Assembly: GCF_000711795.1 (NCBI RefSeq)
Contig: NZ_KL543978.1
Coordinates: 211,826 to 275,825 of the forward strand
Direction of reading: 5' to 3'
DNA: 64,000 nucleotides
DNA from: Vibrio pacinii DSM 19139
GTDB taxonomy: Bacteria; Pseudomonadota; Gammaproteobacteria; Enterobacterales; Vibrionaceae
The notes beneath the pieces were generated by a model. That model was not told the origin of the DNA, ran no database searches, and was given only the letters and a program-made list of their open reading frames with translations. Each line of letters starts with the position of its first letter. The first letter of the stretch is position 1. Of the stretch, positions 29,137-37,668 are shown in pieces. The position numbers and the translations under genes were made by a program.

Positions 29137-30207
29137 TTACTGAGAGGTTAAACGTGTAAAGAAAGCTCGTAGTTCATCATCACTAAGGTTGAGTAAATTG
29201 TCGCCGACATACCACTCCACAACCGATTGATGAGGATGAGCGGTCACTTGTGGGTGACCAAACCATATCCCAGCTTGGCTTGCTAAAGAGTGCTGTATCT
29301 TCACCGCTTGTGCTTGGCTAAATGGCAGAATTAAGTGCAGCATGTTCGACTGAGGTTGTGGCGGATTAACCGCGAGCGTTGGAAACTCGGCAATAATGTT
29401 GTAAACCTGCTTAGTTCGTTCAAAGAGTGAAGGCAGCTTAGCTAACCTCTCATCGAACTGCATCGCGGCTGATACAATATACGGTGTGCGATGGTAAACA
29501 TTGCCACCCTGACGCTTCATCCACATGTCAGCGAGCTCTACAAATTCTTTTGAACCCAGTAACATAGAACCGCCCAAGCCATTTATCCCTTTATAAAGAG
29601 AAACATAGGCACTATCAAAACCACAGGCAATTTCAGCATAACTTTTGTGGTAAAAGGCGGCACACTCCCACACCCTAGCGCCATCCATATGTAAATGGAT
29701 CTGATGCTGATTGCAGTGTTTTTTGATCTCTTCTAGCTCTGACCAACTTGGTAACTGTCCGCCAATTTCGCGCATTGGCAGTTCATAAAGTACAGCTGCA
29801 ATCTCATCAGGCCAAGCCTTAAGGTCGTCTAATTTCCATGGTTGATAAGGATTACCAATCGGTAAGATATTAAAGCGGTTTTGCAGCTGATAGCCTTGGC
29901 GTTCATGCACATAGATATGACTAGAGGGATGCATCGCCACTAAAGGATTACGTTTTTGCCGAGTGACTAATTCAAGCACTGTCGGTTGAGTCATAGTCCC
30001 GGTAATAACAAAAAGCCCAGCTTCAAAACCCAAAAGATCGGCAACTTTTTGTTCGAAAGCTTGAATCGTTTCTCCTTCGCCGTAAACATCATGCGCGACA
30101 TTATGCTGCTCACACCACTTGGCCATTTTAGCGAAATGTTCAGCGGGAGAATCTTCTTTATTGCCAGGCAAAAAAGTATGACATTGTTGTTTTAATTGGG
30201 TACTCAT
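29137..30207 (-). CDS. PLP-dependent threonine aldolase family (beta-eliminating lyase)
   Basis: Cleaves (allo-)threonine to glycine and acetaldehyde with pyridoxal phosphate. The PLP lysine is visible in SLYKGINGLGG, the phosphate and ring-binding Asp in HLHMDGARVWE, and the N-terminal signature in YGEGETIQAFEQ. The start is set at 30207 (MSTQLKQQ), since AAGGA lies about 8 bases upstream; the longer reading adds 18 unlike residues. The protein is 356 residues. It stands alone on the minus strand. The longer branch seen here differs from E. coli LtaE, so strict substrate and stereochemistry are uncertain. Confidence 0.85.
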   Translation of the reverse strand: MSTQLKQQCHTFLPGNKEDSPAEHFAKMAKWCEQHNVAHDVYGEGETIQAFEQKVADLLGFEAGLFVITGTMTQPTVLELVTRQKRNPLVAMHPSSHIYVHERQGYQLQNRFNILPIGNPYQPWKLDDLKAWPDEIAAVLYELPMREIGGQLPSWSELEEIKKHCNQHQIHLHMDGARVWECAAFYHKSYAEIACGFDSAYVSLYKGINGLGGSMLLGSKEFVELADMWMKRQGGNVYHRTPYIVSAAMQFDERLAKLPSLFERTKQVYNIIAEFPTLAVNPPQPQSNMLHLILPFSQAQAVKIQHSLASQAGIWFGHPQVTAHPHQSVVEWYVGDNLLNLSDDELRAFFTRLTSQ

Positions 30208-30356
30208 GCATCTTTCCTTAGAGAGAGTAATACCTTTACTCGTCAATATTTGGCCGTACAATATAGTGCATCATCGATATCTATGATCGTAAGACAAGTC
30301 TAATTTGTGAATGACAGCGACTTCAACCTAACACAACCATACAAGATCCCTGAAAT

Positions 30357-31256
30357 ATGTTGAACCAACTCTATACCCAAGTCCCTGCCGGGGTAAGATT
30401 TATGCTGCTTTCCGCACTAGGTTTTGCGCTGATGTCTGCATGTGTAAAATATGTCAGCATCCATGGTATCCCCGTTTTTGAAATCGTCGCTGCGCGCGCG
30501 TTAGTGTCATTGATCATTAGCTATCTCGACGTGAAAAGAAAACGAATTTCCATCTGGGGTAACAACAAACCTTTATTGTTGATTCGCGGTATCATCGGAA
30601 CCTTTGCCTTAATGTGCGTTTACTACTCGGTAACGACCCTTCCTCTGGCAGAAGCCACGATATTGCAATACGTCCACCCCGTATTTACTGCGCTACTTGG
30701 ACTGTTACTCCTCAAAGAACGAGTGCAGACGTCTACCCTCATCTGTATCGCTTTTTGTTTATTGGGTTTATGGGTGATGGTACAACCTAGCCTTGATCAC
30801 ACGATTGAGTATCAACTGCCGATGTTTAGTGTCATGACGGCGCTCCTTGGCGCGCTAGGCAGCTCAATTGCTTATATCATCGTTCGCAAACTTAGCCAGA
30901 CTGAAGATAGCTCAGTGATCATCATGTACTTTCCATTGATCGCACTTCCCGTTTCATTAGTTTTAATTGGCGATAACTTCGTTTGGCCTAGCCTCTACCT
31001 AACATTTTTACTGGTACTGGTGGGCATCTTCACTCAGGTTGGTCAGTATGGACTGACAAAAGCGATGCAAACCCAAGCGGCTGGAAAAGCCTCGGCTTAC
31101 TCGTATGTGCAAGTTGTTTTTTCTGCACTGCTCGGCGTGTGGATTTTCAATGAAATCCCATCCATCTGGACATATATCGGCGGTACTTTGATTGTCACCG
31201 GAGCATTAGTTAACGTCTTTGGTCAGAAATTGGTAAAACCTTTTCAACGTGGGTAA
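30357..31256 (+). CDS. EamA/DMT-family inner-membrane transporter
   Basis: A 299-residue protein with ten hydrophobic helices arranged as two EamA repeats (about 12-145 and 155-290), the usual layout of drug/metabolite transporters exporting amino acids, purines or other small metabolites. The segment ATILQYVHPVFTALLG is the typical end of the first repeat. It lies 97 bases from the divergent threonine aldolase start, so the two may share a control region. Substrate unknown. Confidence 0.88.
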   Translation: MLNQLYTQVPAGVRFMLLSALGFALMSACVKYVSIHGIPVFEIVAARALVSLIISYLDVKRKRISIWGNNKPLLLIRGIIGTFALMCVYYSVTTLPLAEATILQYVHPVFTALLGLLLLKERVQTSTLICIAFCLLGLWVMVQPSLDHTIEYQLPMFSVMTALLGALGSSIAYIIVRKLSQTEDSSVIIMYFPLIALPVSLVLIGDNFVWPSLYLTFLLVLVGIFTQVGQYGLTKAMQTQAAGKASAYSYVQVVFSALLGVWIFNEIPSIWTYIGGTLIVTGALVNVFGQKLVKPFQRG

Positions 31257-31370
31257 TAAATCACAATATATTGCTCATCGAGCAACGTGTTTTTGCTTGC
31301 TGTAGGTAAAAACTTGCTCAACAAAAATGGCTCAAAAACGTAAGGTATTGATTATATAGAAATTTATATT

Positions 31371-31388
31371 CAGGCATAACAATTGCCC
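31371..31388 (+). promoter_or_regulatory. sigma-54 (-24/-12) promoter of hcp
   Basis: CAGGCATAACAATTGCCC has the GG-N10-GC spacing and the TTGC core required by RpoN. It starts 70 bases before the hcp ATG. Known Vibrio cholerae hcp operons are RpoN/VasH-dependent, so this placement fits. The -24 box is AGGC instead of TGGC, a mild deviation. Confidence 0.7.
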
Positions 31389-31440
31389 TTTAGTAAACAC
31401 ATTCACATGTTAAACAAACACACTAAAGGAAAGGATTGCT

Positions 31441-31959
31441 ATGCCAACTCCATGTTATATCTCTATCGACGGTGAAACTCAGGGTCTAATCACTGCAGGC
31501 GCTTGTACTGCTGATTCTATCGGTGATTCATTTGTAGAAGGTCATGAAGATGAGATGCTGGTTCAAAAGTTTGACCACGTCGTAACTGTTCCTACTGATC
31601 CACAGTCAGGTCAACCTTCAGGTCAACGTGTTCACAAGCCGTTCCAGTTCACTGTTTCTCTAAACAAAGCGGTACCACTGCTTTACAACGCACTTTCATC
31701 TGGCGAGAAGATGAAGACAGTTGAACTAAAATGGTACCGTACTTCTATCGAAGGTAAACAAGAGAACTTCTTCACAACTAAGCTTGAAAATGCGTCTATC
31801 GTAGACATCCATTGTGAGATGCCTCACTGTCAAGATCCATCAATGTCAGACTTCACGCAGAATCTAACTGTGTCAATGTCTTACCGTAAGATCACTTGGG
31901 ACCACGTTAACGCGGGTACTTCAGGTTCTGACGACTGGCGTAAGCCTGTCGAAGCGTAA
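31441..31959 (+). CDS. hcp: T6SS tube protein Hcp
   Basis: Forms the stacked hexameric tube of the type VI secretion system that is propelled out of the cell together with VgrG. The 172 residues are the family length. Hallmarks are the start MPTPCYISIDGETQGLITAG, the conserved VPTDPQSGQPSGQRVHKPF loop and the C-terminal NLTVSMSYRKITWDH strand. AAAGGAAAGG lies just before the ATG. It is followed by three hairpins and then vgrG. This is an auxiliary module: none of the sheath, baseplate or membrane-complex genes are in the window. Confidence 0.97.
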   Translation: MPTPCYISIDGETQGLITAGACTADSIGDSFVEGHEDEMLVQKFDHVVTVPTDPQSGQPSGQRVHKPFQFTVSLNKAVPLLYNALSSGEKMKTVELKWYRTSIEGKQENFFTTKLENASIVDIHCEMPHCQDPSMSDFTQNLTVSMSYRKITWDHVNAGTSGSDDWRKPVEA

Positions 31960-31974
31960 TATTACGCTTTGTTT

Positions 31975-31996
31975 TAGCCCACCTTCGGGTGGGCTA
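31975..31996 (+). terminator. first hairpin after hcp
   Basis: AGCCCACC (31976-31983) pairs with GGTGGGCT (31988-31995) around a short TTCG-type loop. It lies 16 bases after the hcp stop. A palindrome AAGCGTAATATTACGCTT (31952-31969) overlaps the hcp stop itself. Confidence 0.6.
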
Positions 31997-32001
31997 GTTA
32001 T

Positions 32002-32050
32002 AACCCTAACCAAGACGCCGTTAAGACGGTGTCTTGGTTAGGGTTTTATA
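32002..32050 (+). terminator. second, large hairpin after hcp (attenuator)
   Basis: AACCCTAACCAAGAC (32002-32016) pairs with GTCTTGGTTAGGGTT (32031-32045), with a CCGT/ACGG inner pair and TTTAT after it. It is a strong rho-independent terminator between hcp and vgrG, expected to keep hcp mRNA much more abundant than vgrG mRNA. Confidence 0.85.
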
Positions 32051-32098
32051 CCAATCTGTACAAGGCAATTATTGAGCACTCTCCCTCCCAGATTGGTA
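32049..32098 (+). repeat. 10-bp inverted repeat before vgrG
   Basis: TACCAATCTG (32049-32058) and CAGATTGGTA (32089-32098) are perfect inverted copies about 30 bases apart, ending 25 bases before the vgrG ATG. It may be a small intergenic repeat element or a control hairpin that can occlude the vgrG start region. Confidence 0.6.
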
Positions 32099-32123
32099 AT
32101 CGCGATTACGTAGGGCTGAATAT

Positions 32124-35100
32124 ATGACCACTCTCAATTTCAATCTAACCGTTGAAGGGCTCGATCCTCAAGCTTTTGTCGTCAGAGAGTTCGAAGGCAA
32201 CGAATCTCTTTCGCATGATCTTAACCATGGCAAGCAACCCTGCCATGGTTACTATTATGATGTTCAGCTCGCGAGTCGTAATTCGCTGCTCAGCGCTGAA
32301 GATGTCGTTGATAAGCAAGTCCAACTCACCTTATACCGCGACTTAGAAATCGTAAAAACCATCCACGGAATTGCACGAAGCTTCACCAAAAGTGATACTG
32401 GTCATCATCATACCTTCTACGCCTTAACGATTGTTCCAGCATTAGAGCGACTGTCTTTGCGCCAAAATAGTCGTATTTTCCAGTATAAAACCGTACCGGA
32501 AATCCTCTCTATTATTCTTAAAGAAATGGAGATCGATGATTTTGCCTTTGCCTTACAACACGACCATGGCCAAAGAGAATTTTGTGTTCAGTACCGAGAG
32601 TCCGACCTCGATTTTCTACACCGGCTGGCTGCCGAAGAAGGGCTGATTTACAGCTTTGTATTTGAAAATGGTAAGCACACGGTACTATTTAGTGACTCTT
32701 GCGCTTGTTTGCCTAAAGTACACACGCCTATTCCATACAATGCGCTCAGCGGCGGCATCTCTGAGCAAGAGTATGTATCCGCGATGGTATTTAACACCCG
32801 TTTCGCCCCCAGCTCGACGCAACTTAAAGATTACAGTTTTAAAAAGCCAGCCTATTCATTTCAGCAAAAAACCCTTGCCACTGACATCGACTTTCAAAGT
32901 ACCGACTACCAACACTTTGATGCACCAGGACGGTTTAAATCGGATGATAGCGGCGCGTTAATTAACCAAACACGCCTCGACTACTTACGTCGCGATGCAC
33001 AACTTGCCACTGGCAAGAGCTACGTAGCTGCTATTCAAGCGGGTTACAAGTTTCAATTGAGTGAGCACTTAGATGATGAGTTCAATCGAGAATGGCTAGT
33101 CGTCAAAGCCACCCATCGCGGCACGCAACCTCAAGCCCTAGAAGAAGAAGCCGGCTCTGGTTCAACAACCTATGATAATCAATTTTGGTTGATCCCAAGC
33201 GAACAAAATTGGCAATTAGAGCCATTTACTAAGCCTTTGGTCGATGGCCCGATGATGGCGACTGTGGTTGGTCCTGAAGGTGAAGAAATTTACTGTGATG
33301 AGCATGGTCGCGTTAAAGTTCAGTTTCCATGGGATCGTTATTCAAGCGGCGACGAGCACAGTTCGTGCTGGATTCGTGTTTCCCAAGATTGGGCCGGAAA
33401 TCAATACGGCATGTTAGCTATTCCTCGCATCGGTCATGAGGTGATCGTCGAGTTTTTAAATGGTGACCCTGACCAACCGATTATTACGGGCAGAACCTAC
33501 CATGTGACGAACACTGCACCTTACGTGTTGCCCGACAATAAAACAAAAACCGTAATACGCAGTGAATCGCACCAAGGTGAAGGGTTTAACGAATTAAGTT
33601 TTGAAGACCAGTCTCAGCAAGAGCAAGTTTTTGTCCACGCCCAAAAAGATCTCGACATAGAGGTCGAAAACGACACCACGGTTCATATCAAGCATGATCA
33701 GCATTTAACCGTCGATAATCACTACTTCAGCCATGTTAAGAACCATCGTAATGAAACGGTAGAAGGCGATAAGCGCAACAAAGTCACCCAAGATCAAACC
33801 TTAGTGGTTGAGGGCTCTTTGCATCTCAAAACCGGTAAAGTTTGGGTCAATGACTCTGGCTCTGAAATCCACATTAAATCAGGCAATAAGGTGGTGATTG
33901 AGGCAGGCAGTGAAATCACCTTAAAAGCCGCAGGGAGCTTTGTCAAAGTCGACCCGGCAGGCGTTCACTTATCCGGTGCTGGCGTGAACCTAAATTCAGG
34001 CGGCAGCGCAGGAAGTGGCAGTGGCTATGCCGGACAAACAGCCGAGCTAGCCACAGCCTTACTCAACGATATTGAAGTCGCCGAACTGCAGCAAGCCGAT
34101 ATCAGTGCGTCACAAAACAGCGCAGAAGCGAATGTGATAAGTGAGTTCAGTGCGCCTGAAGAGATAACTCATACAGCTCAACACTTAACAGCAAACAGCC
34201 CTGTTGCCGCAGTTTCGAGTGCGAATAGCAGCAGCTCATCTGAATCTGAATCTGAATCTGAATCTGAATCTGAAGAGACTAAATCACTAAGGTTAAAGTC
34301 TGCCCTTCTTAAGCAGTCTTTAACCTTAGATAAACTCGCGAATCGTGAATCTCATTCATACAAAAGCGGAGCAAAAGGGCAAGAAGTTGAATACATTCAA
34401 CAAGCTCTGATAAAACTAGGTTTCGATATCGGAAATGCAGGCGCTGACGGAGATTTTGGTTCAACCACACAACGTCAGGTTAAGCTGTTCCAAAGTGAGT
34501 ATAAGCCGACCAACGAAACGCACCTCGCTTATGATGTGGGAGCCGTTGATGGAATCGTAGGTCAAGGAACCTTACTAGGTCTAGACGAAGCACTTGTTGA
34601 GGGGTGGGAGTATGAGAATGATGAGATGGATCTCAAGTGGTTAAAAGTTCCCAAAGGCCAATTAACTTTTAATGCTGAAGGAAATGATGTTGAATCAAGC
34701 ATATACTTCTCCAGATCTATACATTGGCCCGGAGAGAACAGTGGTATCACTATTGGTAGAGGATATGATTTAGGCCAGCAGCAATCTGCACATATCGATT
34801 TAAATAAAGTAGAAATATCAGCAGAACTCCGTGAATGGCTGGTAAACGCACAAGGCAAAAGAGGACTAGATGCTAAAAACTACTTTGACTCAGCGCCATC
34901 CAATATTAAAACAGCTTCTATAACGAGAAAACAACAATATTTACTGTTTAATGACGTTTACAAGAGGTTAGAAAGTGACGTTTCAAGAATTAGTCAAAAG
35001 AGAATAACAATTGAAGCCTACCATACTAATAAAACTATTGACGCGAAAGATGCGTGGGCAGCTATCCCACAAAAAATAAGAGATTTACTGATTGACTTAA

Positions 35101-35261
35101 GATTCAGAGGTGACTACACCCCAAGGTCTAGAAAACTGGTACAGTCAGATGCTTACAGAGCTGATATCGTTAGCTTATCAGAAAAATTAGCTAACAAATC
35201 CAATTGGCCAAATGTACCCTCAGAAAGAATAAAACTAAGGGCAAACTATGCAAAAAATTAG
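32124..35261 (+). CDS. vgrG: evolved VgrG: T6SS spike with peptidoglycan-binding and pesticin/lysozyme-like effector tip
   Basis: A 1045-residue T6SS spike that carries its own toxin. Residues 1 to about 630 are the VgrG core (gp27-like part, gp5 OB domain around GRVKVQFPWDRYSSGDEHSSCWIRV split in two, then the beta-helix). An Ala/Ser/Glu linker with a Ser-Glu repeat follows (about 640-720), then a PG_binding_1 domain (about 745-820, YIQQALIKLGFDIG...GADGDFGSTT), then a muramidase-like C-terminus. In the tip, E852 (NAEGND), T876 and D882 (GITIGRGYDLG) have the spacing I recall for the Glu-Thr-Asp triad of pesticin. After residue 720 the DNA turns AT-rich with AGA codons, indicating a swapped toxin module. 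It should cut peptidoglycan in target cells, like V. cholerae VgrG3. Confidence 0.9.
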   Translation: MTTLNFNLTVEGLDPQAFVVREFEGNESLSHDLNHGKQPCHGYYYDVQLASRNSLLSAEDVVDKQVQLTLYRDLEIVKTIHGIARSFTKSDTGHHHTFYALTIVPALERLSLRQNSRIFQYKTVPEILSIILKEMEIDDFAFALQHDHGQREFCVQYRESDLDFLHRLAAEEGLIYSFVFENGKHTVLFSDSCACLPKVHTPIPYNALSGGISEQEYVSAMVFNTRFAPSSTQLKDYSFKKPAYSFQQKTLATDIDFQSTDYQHFDAPGRFKSDDSGALINQTRLDYLRRDAQLATGKSYVAAIQAGYKFQLSEHLDDEFNREWLVVKATHRGTQPQALEEEAGSGSTTYDNQFWLIPSEQNWQLEPFTKPLVDGPMMATVVGPEGEEIYCDEHGRVKVQFPWDRYSSGDEHSSCWIRVSQDWAGNQYGMLAIPRIGHEVIVEFLNGDPDQPIITGRTYHVTNTAPYVLPDNKTKTVIRSESHQGEGFNELSFEDQSQQEQVFVHAQKDLDIEVENDTTVHIKHDQHLTVDNHYFSHVKNHRNETVEGDKRNKVTQDQTLVVEGSLHLKTGKVWVNDSGSEIHIKSGNKVVIEAGSEITLKAAGSFVKVDPAGVHLSGAGVNLNSGGSAGSGSGYAGQTAELATALLNDIEVAELQQADISASQNSAEANVISEFSAPEEITHTAQHLTANSPVAAVSSANSSSSSESESESESESEETKSLRLKSALLKQSLTLDKLANRESHSYKSGAKGQEVEYIQQALIKLGFDIGNAGADGDFGSTTQRQVKLFQSEYKPTNETHLAYDVGAVDGIVGQGTLLGLDEALVEGWEYENDEMDLKWLKVPKGQLTFNAEGNDVESSIYFSRSIHWPGENSGITIGRGYDLGQQQSAHIDLNKVEISAELREWLVNAQGKRGLDAKNYFDSAPSNIKTASITRKQQYLLFNDVYKRLESDVSRISQKRITIEAYHTNKTIDAKDAWAAIPQKIRDLLIDLRFRGDYTPRSRKLVQSDAYRADIVSLSEKLANKSNWPNVPSERIKLRANYAKN
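34239..34274 (+). repeat. hexanucleotide repeat TCTGAA x6 in vgrG linker
   Basis: Six perfect tandem copies of TCTGAA encode a Ser-Glu run in the linker between the VgrG beta-helix and the toxin. The unit is a multiple of three, so slippage would change linker length without shifting frame. Confidence 0.95.
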
Positions 35262-35607
35262 CTTACTTGTTATCTTGTTCACAATATCCGTAGTCGCTCA
35301 TGCTGCTTTTAACAAATCAGAACATGAGCAATTGGCTCAAATCAACGAAGAGTACAGACTTAAGTCAAATGAACTAACAACTCGCATACAAAGTTTACAT
35401 CAAAAATCGTTAGCATTCTTTCCTGAGAAAAGTAAGCCAATTGATGAACTCTTGGAATCGTGGTTATCTATGTTAGAAATGAAGTGCCAGCTTGAATCTT
35501 TTGAGTCACTGGGAACTGATTCCGAAGTTGCTGTACATGAAGAGTGTGCGATCGCTGAAAAAGAGAAGATCGCGGATTATTTCGAGTCGATGATATCGAT
35601 GCCTTAA
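35248..35607 (+). CDS. periplasmic immunity protein for the VgrG muramidase (LprI/DUF1311-like)
   Basis: A 119-residue protein whose ATG lies inside the end of vgrG (14-base overlap), so it is translated with the toxin. A signal peptide (MQKISLLVILFTISVVAHA) exports it to the periplasm, where incoming muramidase would act. The mature part has the Trp...Cys...Gly...Cys pattern (SWLSMLEMKCQLES, then VAVHEECAIAEKEK) of LprI/DUF1311 lysozyme-inhibitor domains, giving one likely disulfide. Position, export and fold class fit an immunity protein like TsiV3. The toxin pairing is inferred from adjacency. Confidence 0.8.
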   Translation: MQKISLLVILFTISVVAHAAFNKSEHEQLAQINEEYRLKSNELTTRIQSLHQKSLAFFPEKSKPIDELLESWLSMLEMKCQLESFESLGTDSEVAVHEECAIAEKEKIADYFESMISMP

Positions 35608-35815
35608 ACTAGACTTCGAGTAAGTAATTGAAAAAAGTACTGGTAAACGACAAGTTATCGTCATCTTGTAGCGCGACGAGCAAGAAACACATTGTTAAGC
35701 ACTACTCAACCTTAACTTAATCACGCGCCTTCCTAATTAAGGGGGGTATATGAACTTGTTCAAGACATCGCACTCTGAGGAACATCATTATTCAACTACA
35801 ACAAACGGATAAACA

Positions 35816-35980
35816 TCAGCGCTTGGCAAAGGCGTTTTTACCCGATTGCTTGACCTTATACGTCGCATCATCAACACCAATACGAGCCAACATCTCCGAC
35901 TGTCGGATGGCTGTTTTGATGCGCTACGGTTTAATACCTCGTCCAACGTCATGACCATATTGGTCATTGATCTTGTCTCA
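35816..35980 (-). pseudogene. remnant of a GGDEF-domain gene
   Basis: On the minus strand two pieces of a GGDEF domain remain. One near 35940-35980 reads DKINDQYGHDVG, the metal/GTP-binding start motif. It is followed by a stop and a deletion, then a piece ending at the TGA at 35816-35818 reads IGVDDATYKVKQSGKNAFA, the C-terminal helix motif. The middle of the domain including the GGEEF loop is gone. It lies between the T6SS immunity gene and a LysR gene, a junction that looks rearranged. The rest of 35608-36003 contains no gene I can support. Confidence 0.75.
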
Positions 35981-36003
35981 CCGCAAACAAAAAAGGGTGT
36001 CAG

Positions 36004-36912
36004 TTAAAAGTCATCCCAATAAGGCGGTTGACCATAATACGAGCTTATAAAATCGATGAAGGCACGGAGTTTGGGCGCGAGCAGTTTACGGTGTGGATAA
36101 ACGGCGTATAGCCCCATCGTCTCAAGCTCAAAGTCGTTCAATATGATTTCGAGCTTTCCCTGCTTTAGTGCGTCGCCGACGATGAATGTGGGTTGTAATA
36201 TATAACCTTCGCCCGCGATAGCCGCTGCCATCAATATTTCACCGTTATTTGCAACCAAACCGGACTGTTTTTTTGCAAAATTGACGCGCAAAGTTTCCAT
36301 TAGCAGATTCTTTGATGGTGCCAAGTCCATGTAACTATAACGTAAAAAATGCTCAGGAATTAATTGGTCTGGATGGCTTGGAGTGCCATGATGCTTTAAG
36401 TATTCAGGAGAGGCGCAAAGCACCAATCGAATCGGCGCTATTCTTTTCGCAACCAGTGACGAGCTCTTTAGCTGCCCAATTCTTAATGCCACATCCACCC
36501 CTTCTTCGATGACATCCACCTTACGGTCGCTAAGTTCCAAGTTAACGCCCACGTCTGGAAATTGCTTTTTAAAGTCTCGTATCAGTGGCGCCAAATGAAG
36601 CGTAGAAAATGAGACCGGAGCGCTGATATGCAAAAGCCCTTTAGCGGTGCTTTTAAGTTGCCCGAAGTGATCATCCATACCATCAATGCTTTCCAGAATG
36701 TGCATAGCATGTTGCAAGCACTGCTCGCCTTCATCAGTAAGGTGAACACTCCGTGTTGTACGATTCAGCAGCCGAACGCCTAACTGCCCTTCAAATTGAG
36801 AAACGTATTTACTAACCAGTTGATTGGATATCTGTAATTTATTCGCTGCTTTTGTAAAGCTTCCTTCCTCTGCGACGGCGACAAATGCTTTCATCGTTTC
36901 AATACGATCCAT
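36004..36912 (-). CDS. LysR-family regulator divergent from DoxX/DODA genes
   Basis: A 302-residue transcription regulator. The N-terminal winged HTH is residues 1-60 (MKAFVAVAEEGSFTKAANKL, SNQLVSKYVSQFE) and the LysR substrate-binding domain follows. It belongs by eye to the CrgA/AaeR-like branch (LNRTTRSVHLTDEGE). The start is placed at the ATG at 36912 (MDRIETMKAF), with GAAGTGG just upstream; a GTG three codons earlier is less likely. It is divergently transcribed from the DoxX and dioxygenase genes and probably controls them and itself from the 134-base gap. Confidence 0.88.
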   Translation of the reverse strand: MDRIETMKAFVAVAEEGSFTKAANKLQISNQLVSKYVSQFEGQLGVRLLNRTTRSVHLTDEGEQCLQHAMHILESIDGMDDHFGQLKSTAKGLLHISAPVSFSTLHLAPLIRDFKKQFPDVGVNLELSDRKVDVIEEGVDVALRIGQLKSSSLVAKRIAPIRLVLCASPEYLKHHGTPSHPDQLIPEHFLRYSYMDLAPSKNLLMETLRVNFAKKQSGLVANNGEILMAAAIAGEGYILQPTFIVGDALKQGKLEIILNDFELETMGLYAVYPHRKLLAPKLRAFIDFISSYYGQPPYWDDF

Positions 36913-37046
36913 AACACCCACTTCAAATAAATTGTTGATAATAATTCAACGAATATAGCATTTATTACACAGAATGTTGTTAGTAATATGAGCACTAATC
37001 TGGTTAAGGCAATCAGCCTTGATTGAAAATTAGAATAGGTTACATA

Positions 37047-37493
37047 ATGAATAAACAAACTTTACAGACATTATTGAAATCAGATGCAGGTATTGCCGCT
37101 CTGGTTTTACGAGTCCCTGTCGGCGTTATTTTGGCTGCTCACGGCGCGCAGAAACTGTTCGGTTGGTTTGGTGGATATGGCCTAGAAGGAACCGGGCAAT
37201 GGTTAGCGAGCATTGGCATGGAGCCGGGTTATTTAATGGCTTTGCTGGCAGGAAGTGCTGAATTTTTTGGTGGCGTGGCATTAGTCTTAGGGTTATTAAC
37301 TCGACCTGCTGCTGCAGTGAGTGCCTTTACCATGCTAGTTGCTATTTTTAGCGTGCATATAAGCCACGGGCTTTTTCTTTCAAACAACGGTTATGAGTAC
37401 GCCCTTGCGTTATTTGCCGCCACTTTGGCTTTAAGTATTCAGGGCTCCGGCAGTTTTTCCATCGACAACACGTTGGCAAAAAAAGTTCTCTAA
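37047..37493 (+). CDS. DoxX-family membrane protein
   Basis: A 148-residue inner-membrane protein with four hydrophobic helices. The DoxX hallmark RVPVGVILAAHGAQKLFGWFGG is near residues 23-45, and a second glycine-rich helix is LLAGSAEFFGGVALVLGLL. The start is taken at 37047 (MNKQTLQTLLK), preceded by AGG, rather than 24 bases upstream. DoxX proteins (YphA/YqjF group) are linked to redox stress and aromatic metabolism but lack a firm biochemical role. The pairing with an extradiol dioxygenase and a divergent LysR is common and suggests a response to quinone or catechol-type compounds. Confidence 0.88.
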   Translation: MNKQTLQTLLKSDAGIAALVLRVPVGVILAAHGAQKLFGWFGGYGLEGTGQWLASIGMEPGYLMALLAGSAEFFGGVALVLGLLTRPAAAVSAFTMLVAIFSVHISHGLFLSNNGYEYALALFAATLALSIQGSGSFSIDNTLAKKVL

Positions 37494-37668
37494 GATAATT
37501 TTTTGAGTCAACAATCTCTGAAAACCATCATCTGTTAAGTAGGTCTTGTGCCATGTTAGCTAATGGCGAGATCGTTAAAAGGGTGAATGGCATTATTCAA
37601 GCTTCAGTAGTCACCGCCAATACAATTGTTCCGATTGGCCCTGAATATTAAACCGAATGAGAAACAGC

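Noticed and set aside
34239..34274. Phase-variable on/off switch in vgrG
   Set aside because: The repeat unit is six bases, so copy changes cannot shift the frame.
37553..37651. 32-codon ORF between DoxX and the dioxygenase
   Set aside because: Very short, with no ribosome site and no recognisable sequence; most likely chance.
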